64,000 nucleotides of DNA from Mycobacterium kyogaense (GTDB taxonomy: Bacteria > Actinomycetota > Actinomycetes > Mycobacteriales > Mycobacteriaceae), in assembly GCF_003254575.1 (NCBI RefSeq), contig NZ_QJUA01000002.1, forward strand, positions 62,001 to 126,000. Reading direction: 5' to 3'. Position numbers and translations under genes: made by a program. The notes beneath the pieces are model-generated. The model did no database searches and was not told the DNA's origin. It was given only the letters and a program-made list of their open reading frames with translations. Shown here piece after piece: positions 56,411 to 64,000 of the stretch. How positions within the stretch are numbered: position 1 is the first letter of the stretch; every line of letters begins with the position of its first letter.

Positions 56411-57739
56411 CGCGGCCCGCACACTCAGCTCTGGCCCCCGCGGGAGGCCGGCCAGAAACACCCACGGAATCGGCGAAGCCGGCAGCGAGAAGCCCAATCG
56501 TCGCGCAGCATCGACATTCTCGATGCCGAACAGGACGCCGGAGTCGGCGAGCAGGAACAGAGGTCCCGCCTCGCCATCCGAATCGGACCCGCCGAGCGCG
56601 ACCGAACGCACCAGCAGGGCGCCGCCAGAGAGCGCGACCGCGTCGACGGCCGGTCCGTCGCCGTCGGCCTGCGCCAACGCAACGCCGGGCGGCGGTGTCG
56701 TGTCGGTGACCACGACGGCGCTCTGCCCTTCGGCGTCGCCGGTGCGCGGCCCCCAGCGTGCGCACACGACCCGGGCCCTTCGCGTCCCCGCATGCTCGGG
56801 GTAGGTGGTGACGGGTAGCGAGTCCACCACCGGAACCGTGCCGAGGATGTCGGGCGGCACCACAGGCACCGTCGCGCCCGCCCGCCCGTCGGTGTAGCGA
56901 ATCAGGTCGGCGGTGACCTCGCCGATGCGTTGCAGACCGCCACGCAGAACCACGAACTGCGCATCGGACACCGCGACCACGGTTCCGACCGGATACTCGC
57001 GTAGAGGACCCGGCCCCGGCGCACCGCGGTCGGGAATGCGCGGGGCCTCGATGGCGGGCGCCTCCGGCAGGGCGGCGAGGACGGCTTCGGAGATGGGAAG
57101 GGCCGCAACGCCGTCGAGTCGCAGCGCCCGGACCACGGCGGGGTGGCGCAGATCGACCCGGGCCCTGTGGCCGCCGGTGAGCAGATACGTCTGCGCGGGG
57201 TTGGCCCCGCGAGGGGTGACCAGCAGCGCCTGCTGTGGCACCGTGACGGCGGGGGCCGGCGCACCGACGATCACCGCGGTGCGCCCGTCCTCGTCGCACA
57301 CCAGTGCCGACTCCGCGATCGGTGACGACGAAAGATTCTGCGGCGCAGCAGGTATGCCCATCAGCGCGCCGCGCTTCTGCGCGTCGACAGCCGACTGGGA
57401 CACCACCCTCGGCGGCTCCGAACTGCCCGTGATCAGCCGTGCGGACGCCAGGTTCGAGACCGGGTGCAGGGTGTCGTCGACCCGTACGTAGAACGTGCCG
57501 GTCTCTCGGACCACGACGACGGGCGCGTCACCGATGTCGGCTGCCGGCCGGAACACCGCGATGACCGCGCACACGGCGACCCCGGCGGCCGCCAGCACCG
57601 CCCCGGCGGTGAGCGAGAGCGACTGTGCGCGTAGCGGATCGTCGAGCATTCTGGCGTCGCCGCGGACGAGCGCATGGGTCATGCGGCGCATCAGGAAGCG
57701 GTGACCGCTGACCTGCAGCCGTGTGGCCGGTTGACGCAT
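56375..57739 (-). CDS. eccB4: ESX-4 membrane protein EccB4
   Basis: 454 residues. N-terminal cytoplasmic stretch MRQPATRLQVSGHRFLMRRM (typical EccB start), one membrane helix at about 45-70, then the periplasmic repeat domain with GALMGIPAAPQNL and Cys pair (LVCDED; VVCARWG). It bridges the membrane complex to the periplasm. ATG 57739. Confidence 0.95.
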   Translation of the reverse strand: MRQPATRLQVSGHRFLMRRMTHALVRGDARMLDDPLRAQSLSLTAGAVLAAAGVAVCAVIAVFRPAADIGDAPVVVVRETGTFYVRVDDTLHPVSNLASARLITGSSEPPRVVSQSAVDAQKRGALMGIPAAPQNLSSSPIAESALVCDEDGRTAVIVGAPAPAVTVPQQALLVTPRGANPAQTYLLTGGHRARVDLRHPAVVRALRLDGVAALPISEAVLAALPEAPAIEAPRIPDRGAPGPGPLREYPVGTVVAVSDAQFVVLRGGLQRIGEVTADLIRYTDGRAGATVPVVPPDILGTVPVVDSLPVTTYPEHAGTRRARVVCARWGPRTGDAEGQSAVVVTDTTPPPGVALAQADGDGPAVDAVALSGGALLVRSVALGGSDSDGEAGPLFLLADSGVLFGIENVDAARRLGFSLPASPIPWVFLAGLPRGPELSVRAASVGRDVILAGP

Positions 57740-57785
57740 GACACCCCCCGCAGGCCAGCGTAACGAGGCGCGGCCGGGGGTCAGA

Positions 57786-58337
57786 TCACTTGTTGGAGCG
57801 CCGTTCCCGGTAGGCGGCGACGTGCTGGCGGTTGCCGCAGTTGCCGGTGTCGCAGAACTTCCCCGAGCGATTGCGCGACAGGTCGACCAGCACGGCCTCG
57901 CAATCCGGTGCGGCGCAGATCTTGAGTCGGCGAAGGTCACCGGCGCGGATCAGGTCAGCCAGCGCCATCGCGAATTCCGCGCCCATGCGCTGCCACAGCG
58001 GGTCGTGCACCGAGGCCAGGTGCAGGTGCCACTCCGGCATCTCGGGATGCCGCGTCAGCCACGGTGCCGCCCGGGTGTCGGCGAGCAGGGCGTTCACCTG
58101 CCCGACCGCCCGGGCCTCGTCGTCGGCGATCTCCCAGATCCCGCCGAGCCGGGTGCGCAGCCGGTGTACGGATTCGAGCTCAGCGGCGTCGTGGTCCCGC
58201 CGCCCGGTCCAGCCGAAGCTGTCCAGGTACTCGTCGAGCGCATGCAGGTCGGCGAGGTGCTCACCGTCCACCCGATCGGTGTTGATCAGCACCGCCGCTG
58301 CCCGCAGGGTCAGCTCGGTGTCATGACTGAAAATCAT
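57786..58337 (-). CDS. CGNR zinc-finger (ABATE-domain) regulator
   Basis: 183 residues. N-terminal ABATE domain (about 1-130); C-terminal zinc finger with Cys141, Cys146, Cys162 and Cys167 in the C-x4-C...C-x4-C-G-N-R arrangement (FCDTGNCGNRQHVAAYRERR). The family is thought to bind DNA in response to a small molecule. ATG 58337 fits MIFSHDTELTLRAA. It is divergent from the EamA gene over 88 bp and is its probable regulator. Confidence 0.9.
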   Translation of the reverse strand: MIFSHDTELTLRAAAVLINTDRVDGEHLADLHALDEYLDSFGWTGRRDHDAAELESVHRLRTRLGGIWEIADDEARAVGQVNALLADTRAAPWLTRHPEMPEWHLHLASVHDPLWQRMGAEFAMALADLIRAGDLRRLKICAAPDCEAVLVDLSRNRSGKFCDTGNCGNRQHVAAYRERRSNK

Positions 58338-58425
58338 TTGACTCGTGACTCCTTCCGGCGGTAGCGTCACGACCAAAGTTCAGTTTACTCATGTCGTCGC
58401 AGATCAGACCAGTGGAGGTGCACCC
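58338..58425. promoter_or_regulatory. Divergent promoter CGNR regulator / EamA exporter
   Basis: An 88-bp gap. On the minus strand CATGAGTAAACT (58392-58381) contains a TAAACT box for the regulator. The same 10 bases CATGAGTAAA occur about 70 nt upstream of the ThrE-type exporter gene at 6100-6091. GGAGG (58414-58418) precedes the exporter ATG. GACTCGTGACTCC near 58350 is a further direct-repeat-like element. Confidence 0.35.
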
Positions 58426-59463
58426 ATGTCCGTGCTGACGCCGCGCTCGCGGTTCCGTAGCGGCCTCCTCTTCGCAGTTGCCTCGGCGTTTGCCTTCGGC
58501 TGTTCGGGTCCGTTCGGCAAAGCTCTGATGACCGCCGGCTGGAGCCCGACGGCCGCGGTCACCGCCCGGCTGGCCGGCGGTGCGCTGACGATGGCCGTGT
58601 TCGCCACCGTCGCACATCCCGGCTGGTTGCGCGAGGCACGCCACCACGTGCGCACGATCGTCGCCTACGGTCTGATTCCCATCGCCGGAGCGCAGCTGTT
58701 CTACTACAACGCCGTCGCGCACCTCACGGTCGGCGTCGCACTGTTGCTCGAGTACACCGCGCCGGTCCTCGTGGTGGGCTGGCTGTGGGCGACCACCGGG
58801 CGACGCCCCAGCGCGTTGACCCTCTCCGGCGTGGTGCTGGCGGTCGCCGGCATCACCGCCGTGCTCGGTCTGATCGGCCCGCACGGCTTCTCCCCGGTGG
58901 ACTTCGATCTCGTCGGCGTGGGGTTCGGCCTGGCCGCCGCCGTGTGCGCGGCCTGCTACTTCATGATGTCGGAGAAGGTGTCGGGATCCAGCGGTGCAAT
59001 CGGGGACGAGCACCCCGACGCCCCGTTGCATCCGATCACGCTGGCCACGGCGGGCCTGTTCGTCGGCGCGGCCGCGGTCTCGCTCATCGGCATCACCGGC
59101 CTGATGCCGATGACGTTCACGGCCAACGACACGGTCGTCGCCGGCATCACCACGTCCTGGGTCCTCCCGGTCGCGGCGCTGGCCCTGTTCCCGACCGCGA
59201 TCGCCTACACCCTCGGCATCGTGGGCATCGCCCGCCTGAAGCCGCGGTTCGCATCGCTGGTCGGCCTGTCCGAGGTCATGTTCGCCGTACTGGCGGCGTG
59301 GGTGCTCGTCGGCGAAGCGGTCACCGCCACCCAGGCAGTGGGCGGCGCGATCGTGCTCGCCGGGTTGGCGATCGCCCGGCAAGGCGACCGGAGCGATCTC
59401 GCCGAGGCGAGCACCGCGACCTGGCCTGACGCCCCGCTAGGTGAGCTAACATCACCGAGGTGA
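58426..59463 (+). CDS. EamA/DMT-superfamily exporter
   Basis: 345 residues, ten membrane helices in two EamA repeats (LLFAVASAFAFGCSGPFGKA; YYNAVAHLTVGVALLLEYTA; then TAIAYTLGIVGIARLKPRFA). EamA/RhaT-type transporters export amino acids and metabolites. ATG 58426 is supported by GGAGG. Its stop overlaps the first cutinase start. Confidence 0.9.
   Translation: MSVLTPRSRFRSGLLFAVASAFAFGCSGPFGKALMTAGWSPTAAVTARLAGGALTMAVFATVAHPGWLREARHHVRTIVAYGLIPIAGAQLFYYNAVAHLTVGVALLLEYTAPVLVVGWLWATTGRRPSALTLSGVVLAVAGITAVLGLIGPHGFSPVDFDLVGVGFGLAAAVCAACYFMMSEKVSGSSGAIGDEHPDAPLHPITLATAGLFVGAAAVSLIGITGLMPMTFTANDTVVAGITTSWVLPVAALALFPTAIAYTLGIVGIARLKPRFASLVGLSEVMFAVLAAWVLVGEAVTATQAVGGAIVLAGLAIARQGDRSDLAEASTATWPDAPLGELTSPR
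59447..59452 (+). promoter_or_regulatory. Leaderless promoter -10 for cutinase 1
   Basis: TAACAT ends 7 nt before the GTG at 59460, inside the end of the EamA gene. It supports GTG 59460 as the start and separate transcription of the cutinase. Confidence 0.5.
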
Positions 59464-60128
59464 TGATCGATCTTGATATGCGCCGGAGAGCCGGTGTCCT
59501 GACCATCGCCGCCACTGCCGTCAGCGCGGCAGCGATGGTCGCGGCACCGGTCCTCACCGCGCCCGTAGCGACGGCCCAGGGCTGCCCGGACATCGAAGTG
59601 GTCTTCGCGCGCGGCACGGATGAGCCGCCCGGACTCGGCCGGGTCGGCGGCGCGTTCGTCGACTCGCTGAGAGATCGCGTCGGGGGCCGTTCCCTCGGTA
59701 CCTATGCCGTCAACTACCCGGCGTCGTTCGACTTTCTCCAAGTCGCCGCCGGCGCCAACGACGCCAGCGATCACATCCAGTACATGATCGCGAACTGCCC
59801 CAACACCCGACTGGTCCTCGGCGGCTACTCGCAGGGCGCGGCCGTCGTCGACGTCATCGCTGCGGTCCCCGTGCCGGGCGCCGGCTTCACCGCACCCCTG
59901 CCACCCAACGCCCCCGATCACGTGGCGGCGATCGCGGTGTTCGGCAACCCGTCGGCGAAGATCGGGCTGCCGCTGACATCGAGCCCGATCTGGGGAGGCC
60001 GGTCCATCGACCTGTGCACAGCCAACGATCCGGTGTGTTCGGGCGGCGACGACATCCCCGCCCACAGCAACTACGGGCCGTCCGGGCTGACAGATCAGGC
60101 CGCCGGATTCGTCGCGGGACTTTTGTAG
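59460..60128 (+). CDS. Cutinase-like secreted esterase 1 (Rv3451-type)
   Basis: 222 residues with a signal peptide ending VATAQ. Serine in GGYSQGAAVVD, acid in LCTANDPVC, His in AHSNYG; oxyanion Thr in FARGTDEPPG. Disulfide cysteines flank both ends. A complete Culp-family cutinase/lipase, the first of three in tandem. It would act on esters, lipids or Tween-like substrates outside the cell. Confidence 0.93.
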   Translation: MMIDLDMRRRAGVLTIAATAVSAAAMVAAPVLTAPVATAQGCPDIEVVFARGTDEPPGLGRVGGAFVDSLRDRVGGRSLGTYAVNYPASFDFLQVAAGANDASDHIQYMIANCPNTRLVLGGYSQGAAVVDVIAAVPVPGAGFTAPLPPNAPDHVAAIAVFGNPSAKIGLPLTSSPIWGGRSIDLCTANDPVCSGGDDIPAHSNYGPSGLTDQAAGFVAGLL

Positions 60129-60152
60129 ACGAGCTATACGTTACGGTGCATT

Positions 60153-60818
60153 GTGCGATCTGACCGACTGCGCCGCCTCGCCGCGGCCGCTGCCGCGGCG
60201 GCCCTGCCCGTCGCCGCCACTGCCGTCCTGCCTGCTCCGACCGCCTCGGCCCAGCCCTGCTCGGACGTCGAAGTGATCTTCGCCCGCGGCACCAGCGAGC
60301 CGCCCGGTATCGGGCGCGTGGGCCAGGCGCTGACCGATGTGCTGAGCACGCAACTCGGTGGCCGGACGGTCAGCACCTACGGGGTCAACTACCCCGCCAG
60401 CTACGACTTCCTCAACACCGCGGTGGGCGCCACCGACGCCGCCGGCCGGATCGCCTCGCTGGCGGCGCAGTGCCCGAACACGAAGATCGTGCTCGGCGGG
60501 TACTCGCAGGGCGCTGCGGTGGTCGACATGCTCGCCGGTGTGCCGCCGCTGGGGAACAAGATCGGCGAGATCGGCTCGGCCCCTCCGCTGTCCTCCGGTC
60601 TGATCGGAAACGTCGACGCGGTCGCGGTGTTCGGCAATCCGGCCGCGAAGTTCGGCAACCCGGTCTCGGGCGCGGGCTCCTTCACCGGGAAGGCGATCGA
60701 CCTCTGCGCCGACGGTGACCCGATCTGCTCGGACGGCCGAAACCCGTTCGCGCACACCCACTACGAGTCATCACCGTTCATCGGCCAGGCCGCAGGGTTC
60801 GCCGCAGCCCGAGTCTGA
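60153..60818 (+). CDS. Cutinase-like secreted esterase 2 (Rv3452-type)
   Basis: 221 residues. Signal peptide ends ASAQP. Complete active site: FARGTSEPPG (oxyanion Thr), GGYSQGAAVVD (Ser), LCADGDPIC (Asp), FAHTHYES (His). TACGTT (60137-60142) 10 nt upstream of the GTG is a possible -10. It begins 24 nt after cutinase 1. Confidence 0.93.
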   Translation: MRSDRLRRLAAAAAAAALPVAATAVLPAPTASAQPCSDVEVIFARGTSEPPGIGRVGQALTDVLSTQLGGRTVSTYGVNYPASYDFLNTAVGATDAAGRIASLAAQCPNTKIVLGGYSQGAAVVDMLAGVPPLGNKIGEIGSAPPLSSGLIGNVDAVAVFGNPAAKFGNPVSGAGSFTGKAIDLCADGDPICSDGRNPFAHTHYESSPFIGQAAGFAAARV

Positions 60819-60820
60819 CC

Positions 60821-60826
60821 TATCAT
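60821..60826 (+). promoter_or_regulatory. Leaderless promoter -10 for cutinase 3
   Basis: TATCAT ends 7 nt before the GTG at 60834, in the 15-nt gap after cutinase 2. Same spacing as for cutinase 1, so each gene may be transcribed on its own. Confidence 0.5.
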
Positions 60827-60833
60827 CGGCAAG

Positions 60834-61496
60834 GTGACTGTCTCGCTCCGCCACGTTGTCATGTCGGTGGCGGCTGCCGTCACCATGGTCGCCGGGTTGG
60901 TCGGGCCCACGGCGCCCACCGCCTCGGCCGAGTCCTGCCCTCAAGCCGAATTGATCTTCGCTCGCGGACGCCTCGAGTCGCCGGGAGCCGGACAGATCGG
61001 CAACGCGCTGGCCTCGGCGCTGCGCAGCAAGACGGGTAAGGACGTCCGGCTCTACGCGGTGAAGTATCCCGCCGACACCGAGGTCGACATCGGCGCCAAC
61101 GACATGAGCGGGCGCATCTCGTACATGACGGGCACCTGCCCCGACACCCGGCTGGTGCTGGGCGGCTACTCGCTGGGTGCCGCCGTCACCGATGTCGTGG
61201 TGGCCGTCCCGATCGCCGCCTTCGGATTCAAGAATCCGATGCCCGACGGCGCCGATTCGCACATCGCCGCGATCACGCTGTTCGGCAACGGCAGCCAGTG
61301 GGTCGGTCCGATCGCCAACTTCACCAACCCGGCGCTGCGCGAGAAGATCATCGAGCTGTGCCACGGGGACGACCCGATCTGCAATCCGACCGACCCGAAC
61401 AACTGGCAGGACTACTGGCCCGACCACCTTGCTCCGGCCTACATCAAGGCCGGCATGGTGAACCAGGCCGCCGACTTCGTCGCAGGCAGGCTCTAG
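60834..61496 (+). CDS. Divergent cutinase-like protein 3, oxyanion hole changed
   Basis: 220 residues, signal peptide ending ASAES. Ser113 in [11 protein letters not shown], Asp180 in CHGDDPIC and His198 ([10 protein letters not shown]) keep the triad. But the two oxyanion-hole side chains of cutinases (Ser42 and Gln121 of Fusarium cutinase) are replaced: FARGR has Arg46 and GYSLG has Leu114. The C-terminal end is longer and contains [10 protein letters not shown]. It may be a poor esterase, a different hydrolase or a binding protein. Its stop overlaps truA's. Confidence 0.88.
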   Translation: MTVSLRHVVMSVAAAVTMVAGLVGPTAPTASAESCPQAELIFARGRLESPGAGQIGNALASALRSKTGKDVRLYAVKYPADTEVDIGANDMSGRISYMTGTCPDTRLVLGGYSLGAAVTDVVVAVPIAAFGFKNPMPDGADSHIAAITLFGNGSQWVGPIANFTNPALREKIIELCHGDDPICNPTDPNNWQDYWPDHLAPAYIKAGMVNQAADFVAGRL

Positions 61497-62371
61497 CTGA
61501 CCTCGTCCGCGCTGCGCACGTCCCGGGTGATCGCGGTGCGCGCCGCCAATTCCTCGTCGGGCGGATAGTCCACACCCACGAGCGTCAGTCCCCGCGCCGG
61601 TGCCGCAGCGAAATCGCTCGACCGCCGGGTCTCGGTCAGCAGCGCTGAACACCATGCCGCGTCGCGGCGATGCTCACCGACCGCGAGCAGAGCGCCGACC
61701 AGCGAGCGCACCATGTTCCAGCAGAACGCATCGGCGCTGACGTGGATCGTGATGGCGTCCCCGGTGCGCACGACGTCGAGCCGCTGCAGGTCACGGATCG
61801 TCGTCGCGCCGTCGCGGTGTCGGCAGAACGCCGCGAAGTTCCGCAGCCCCAGCAGGTGCCGGGCCGCGGTCGACATCGCCGCGCTGTCGAGCGGGCGAGG
61901 CCACGCGGTGACGAAACGCGCCTCGGCCGGCAGCACACCGTAGGGAGCCGTCGACAACCAGTAGGTGTAGTGGCGACGCAGCGCCGCAAACCGCGCGTCG
62001 AATCCCGCTGCGGCGCGGGCGATCTGCATTACGCGCACGTCCTGCGGCAGTAGCCGGCCGAGTCGGCGGACCAGCGGGCCGAACTCGGGCTCGCCGGCAC
62101 GCGAGGTGCGGGGGTAGGCATGAGAGAGCGCCTGCGCGGGCACGTCGACGTGCGCGACCTGACCGGTGGCGTGCACACCGGAGTCGGTGCGCCCTGCGGC
62201 GCGGGTGAGCACTGGGGTGCGGAACACCGTCGTCAACGCACCGTCGATGACGCCGGCCACCGTACGCTGCCCGGCCTGCGTCGCCCAGCCGGCGAATTCC
62301 GTTCCGTCGTAAGCGATGTCGAGACGAAGACGAACGAGCCCGCCATCGGAATCGATGACGGGCTCGTTCAT
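61493..62371 (-). CDS. truA: tRNA pseudouridine synthase A
   Basis: 292 residues. Catalytic Asp in [33 protein letters not shown] at the start, [10 protein letters not shown] and [19 protein letters not shown]. It makes pseudouridine 38-40 in tRNA anticodon stems. It begins 7 nt after rplQ and is the last gene of the rpoA-rplQ-truA operon. Confidence 0.97.
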   Translation of the reverse strand: MNEPVIDSDGGLVRLRLDIAYDGTEFAGWATQAGQRTVAGVIDGALTTVFRTPVLTRAAGRTDSGVHATGQVAHVDVPAQALSHAYPRTSRAGEPEFGPLVRRLGRLLPQDVRVMQIARAAAGFDARFAALRRHYTYWLSTAPYGVLPAEARFVTAWPRPLDSAAMSTAARHLLGLRNFAAFCRHRDGATTIRDLQRLDVVRTGDAITIHVSADAFCWNMVRSLVGALLAVGEHRRDAAWCSALLTETRRSSDFAAAPARGLTLVGVDYPPDEELAARTAITRDVRSADEVS

Positions 62372-62378
62372 GAAACTG

Positions 62379-62966
62379 CTACTTGGCGTCGTCGGATTCT
62401 GCGTCGACCTCGTCCTCAGCCTTGGCCTCCTGCGCCTCGACCTCGACGTCAGACTCGTCGGCGATCGGGGTCTCGTCGACGGCCTCGGCCTCTTCGGCAG
62501 ACGGCCCCTCGGCCGCTTCCGGCTCGACGGCAGCCTGCGGGGCGGCAGCCGCCGCGACCTTCTGGGCGGAGTCGGCGCGGCGCGCCCGGTTGGCCTCAGA
62601 CGTCACCGTCTTCTCCCGCACCAGCTCGATGACCGCCATGGGCGCGTTGTCGCCCTTGCGGTTCTCGACCTTGATGATGCGGGTGTAGCCGCCGGCGCGA
62701 TCAGCGAAGAACGGGCCGATCTCCGCGAACAGGATGTGCACGACGTCCTTGTCGCGGATCTTCTTCATCACCTCACGCCGGTTGTGCAACTCGCCCTTCT
62801 TGGCGTGGGTGATGAGCTTCTCGGCGTACGGACGCAACGCCCGCGCCTTGGGCTCCGTCGTCTTGATGCGGCCGTGCTCGAAGAGCGAGGTGGCCAGGTT
62901 GGCCAGGATCGCCTTCTGGTGCGACGACGAACCGCCGAGGCGGGGTCCCTTGGTGGGCTTGGGCAT
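62379..62966 (-). CDS. rplQ: 50S ribosomal protein L17
   Basis: 195 residues. Core [40 protein letters not shown] and [21 protein letters not shown] long acidic C-terminal tail (about 135-195, Ala/Glu/Asp-rich) extends it beyond the ~120 of E. coli; such tails are normal in mycobacteria. It is 95 nt downstream of rpoA. Confidence 0.97.
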   Translation of the reverse strand: MPKPTKGPRLGGSSSHQKAILANLATSLFEHGRIKTTEPKARALRPYAEKLITHAKKGELHNRREVMKKIRDKDVVHILFAEIGPFFADRAGGYTRIIKVENRKGDNAPMAVIELVREKTVTSEANRARRADSAQKVAAAAAPQAAVEPEAAEGPSAEEAEAVDETPIADESDVEVEAQEAKAEDEVDAESDDAK

Positions 62967-63061
62967 TGCGACTGTCTCCTAGATGGGGCCGACCCCCGTA
63001 TGAGGTAGGGCCGGGACGGGTTGTTCGGGCGGGCGAAGCTGGGCGGGAACAGACCCAGCGG

Positions 63062-64000
<939 letters not shown>

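Overview
The window is a 64-kb piece of a high-GC actinobacterial chromosome, almost certainly a rapidly growing mycobacterium (Mycolicibacterium type). The evidence is the gene order sigD-rsdA, whiB3, groEL1-groES, tsaD-rimI-tsaB-tsaE, alr, gadB, glmS, glmM, rpsI-rplM, ESX-4, cutinases, truA-rplQ-rpoA. This follows the Rv3412-Rv3457c region of M. tuberculosis with blocks added or missing. GTG starts, 4-base stop/start overlaps and TANNNT boxes placed 6-8 nt before start codons (leaderless promoters) are also typical.

Layout. 1-2.6 kb: sigma factor D with its anti-sigma factor, a conserved hypothetical and the redox regulator WhiB3. 2.7-9 kb: an accessory block with a three-gene nitrile hydratase/thiocyanate hydrolase-like metalloenzyme cluster, a ThrE-type exporter, a carboxylesterase and a membrane adenylate cyclase. 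9-11.2 kb: groES-groEL1 behind a CIRCE/HrcA operator. 11.3-12.9 kb: a 13E12-family HNH protein. 12.9-18.1 kb: a minus-strand chain of overlapping genes for tRNA t6A synthesis, N-acetylation, a lipase-like hydrolase and alanine racemase. 18.2-23.5 kb: gadB, NAD(P)H-hydrate repair, a STAS protein and glmS.

23.5-35.1 kb, plus strand: an alpha/beta hydrolase and an F420/LLM oxidoreductase, then a GntR-controlled uptake and catabolism operon (regulator, lipoprotein, two permeases, ATPase, aldehyde dehydrogenase, crotonase), an F420-type protein, an SDR, and a divergent TetR/acyl-CoA dehydrogenase pair. 35.1-39.1 kb: an EspC-like/WXG pair that looks like type VII secretion cargo, then glmM and rpsI-rplM.

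39.3-48.4 kb holds genes that separate rplM from ESX-4, which are neighbours in M. tuberculosis. Together they read as an ethanolamine pathway: a secreted HAD phosphatase, permease Eat, ammonia-lyase EutBC, acetaldehyde dehydrogenase, alcohol dehydrogenase and a GAF-domain regulator, with no microcompartment genes. 48.4-57.7 kb is a complete ESX-4 locus. The right end has a CGNR regulator divergent from an EamA exporter, three tandem cutinases (the third with both oxyanion-hole positions changed), truA, rplQ and an rpoA cut by the window edge.

No tRNA, rRNA, CRISPR array, insertion sequence or phage gene was recognised.
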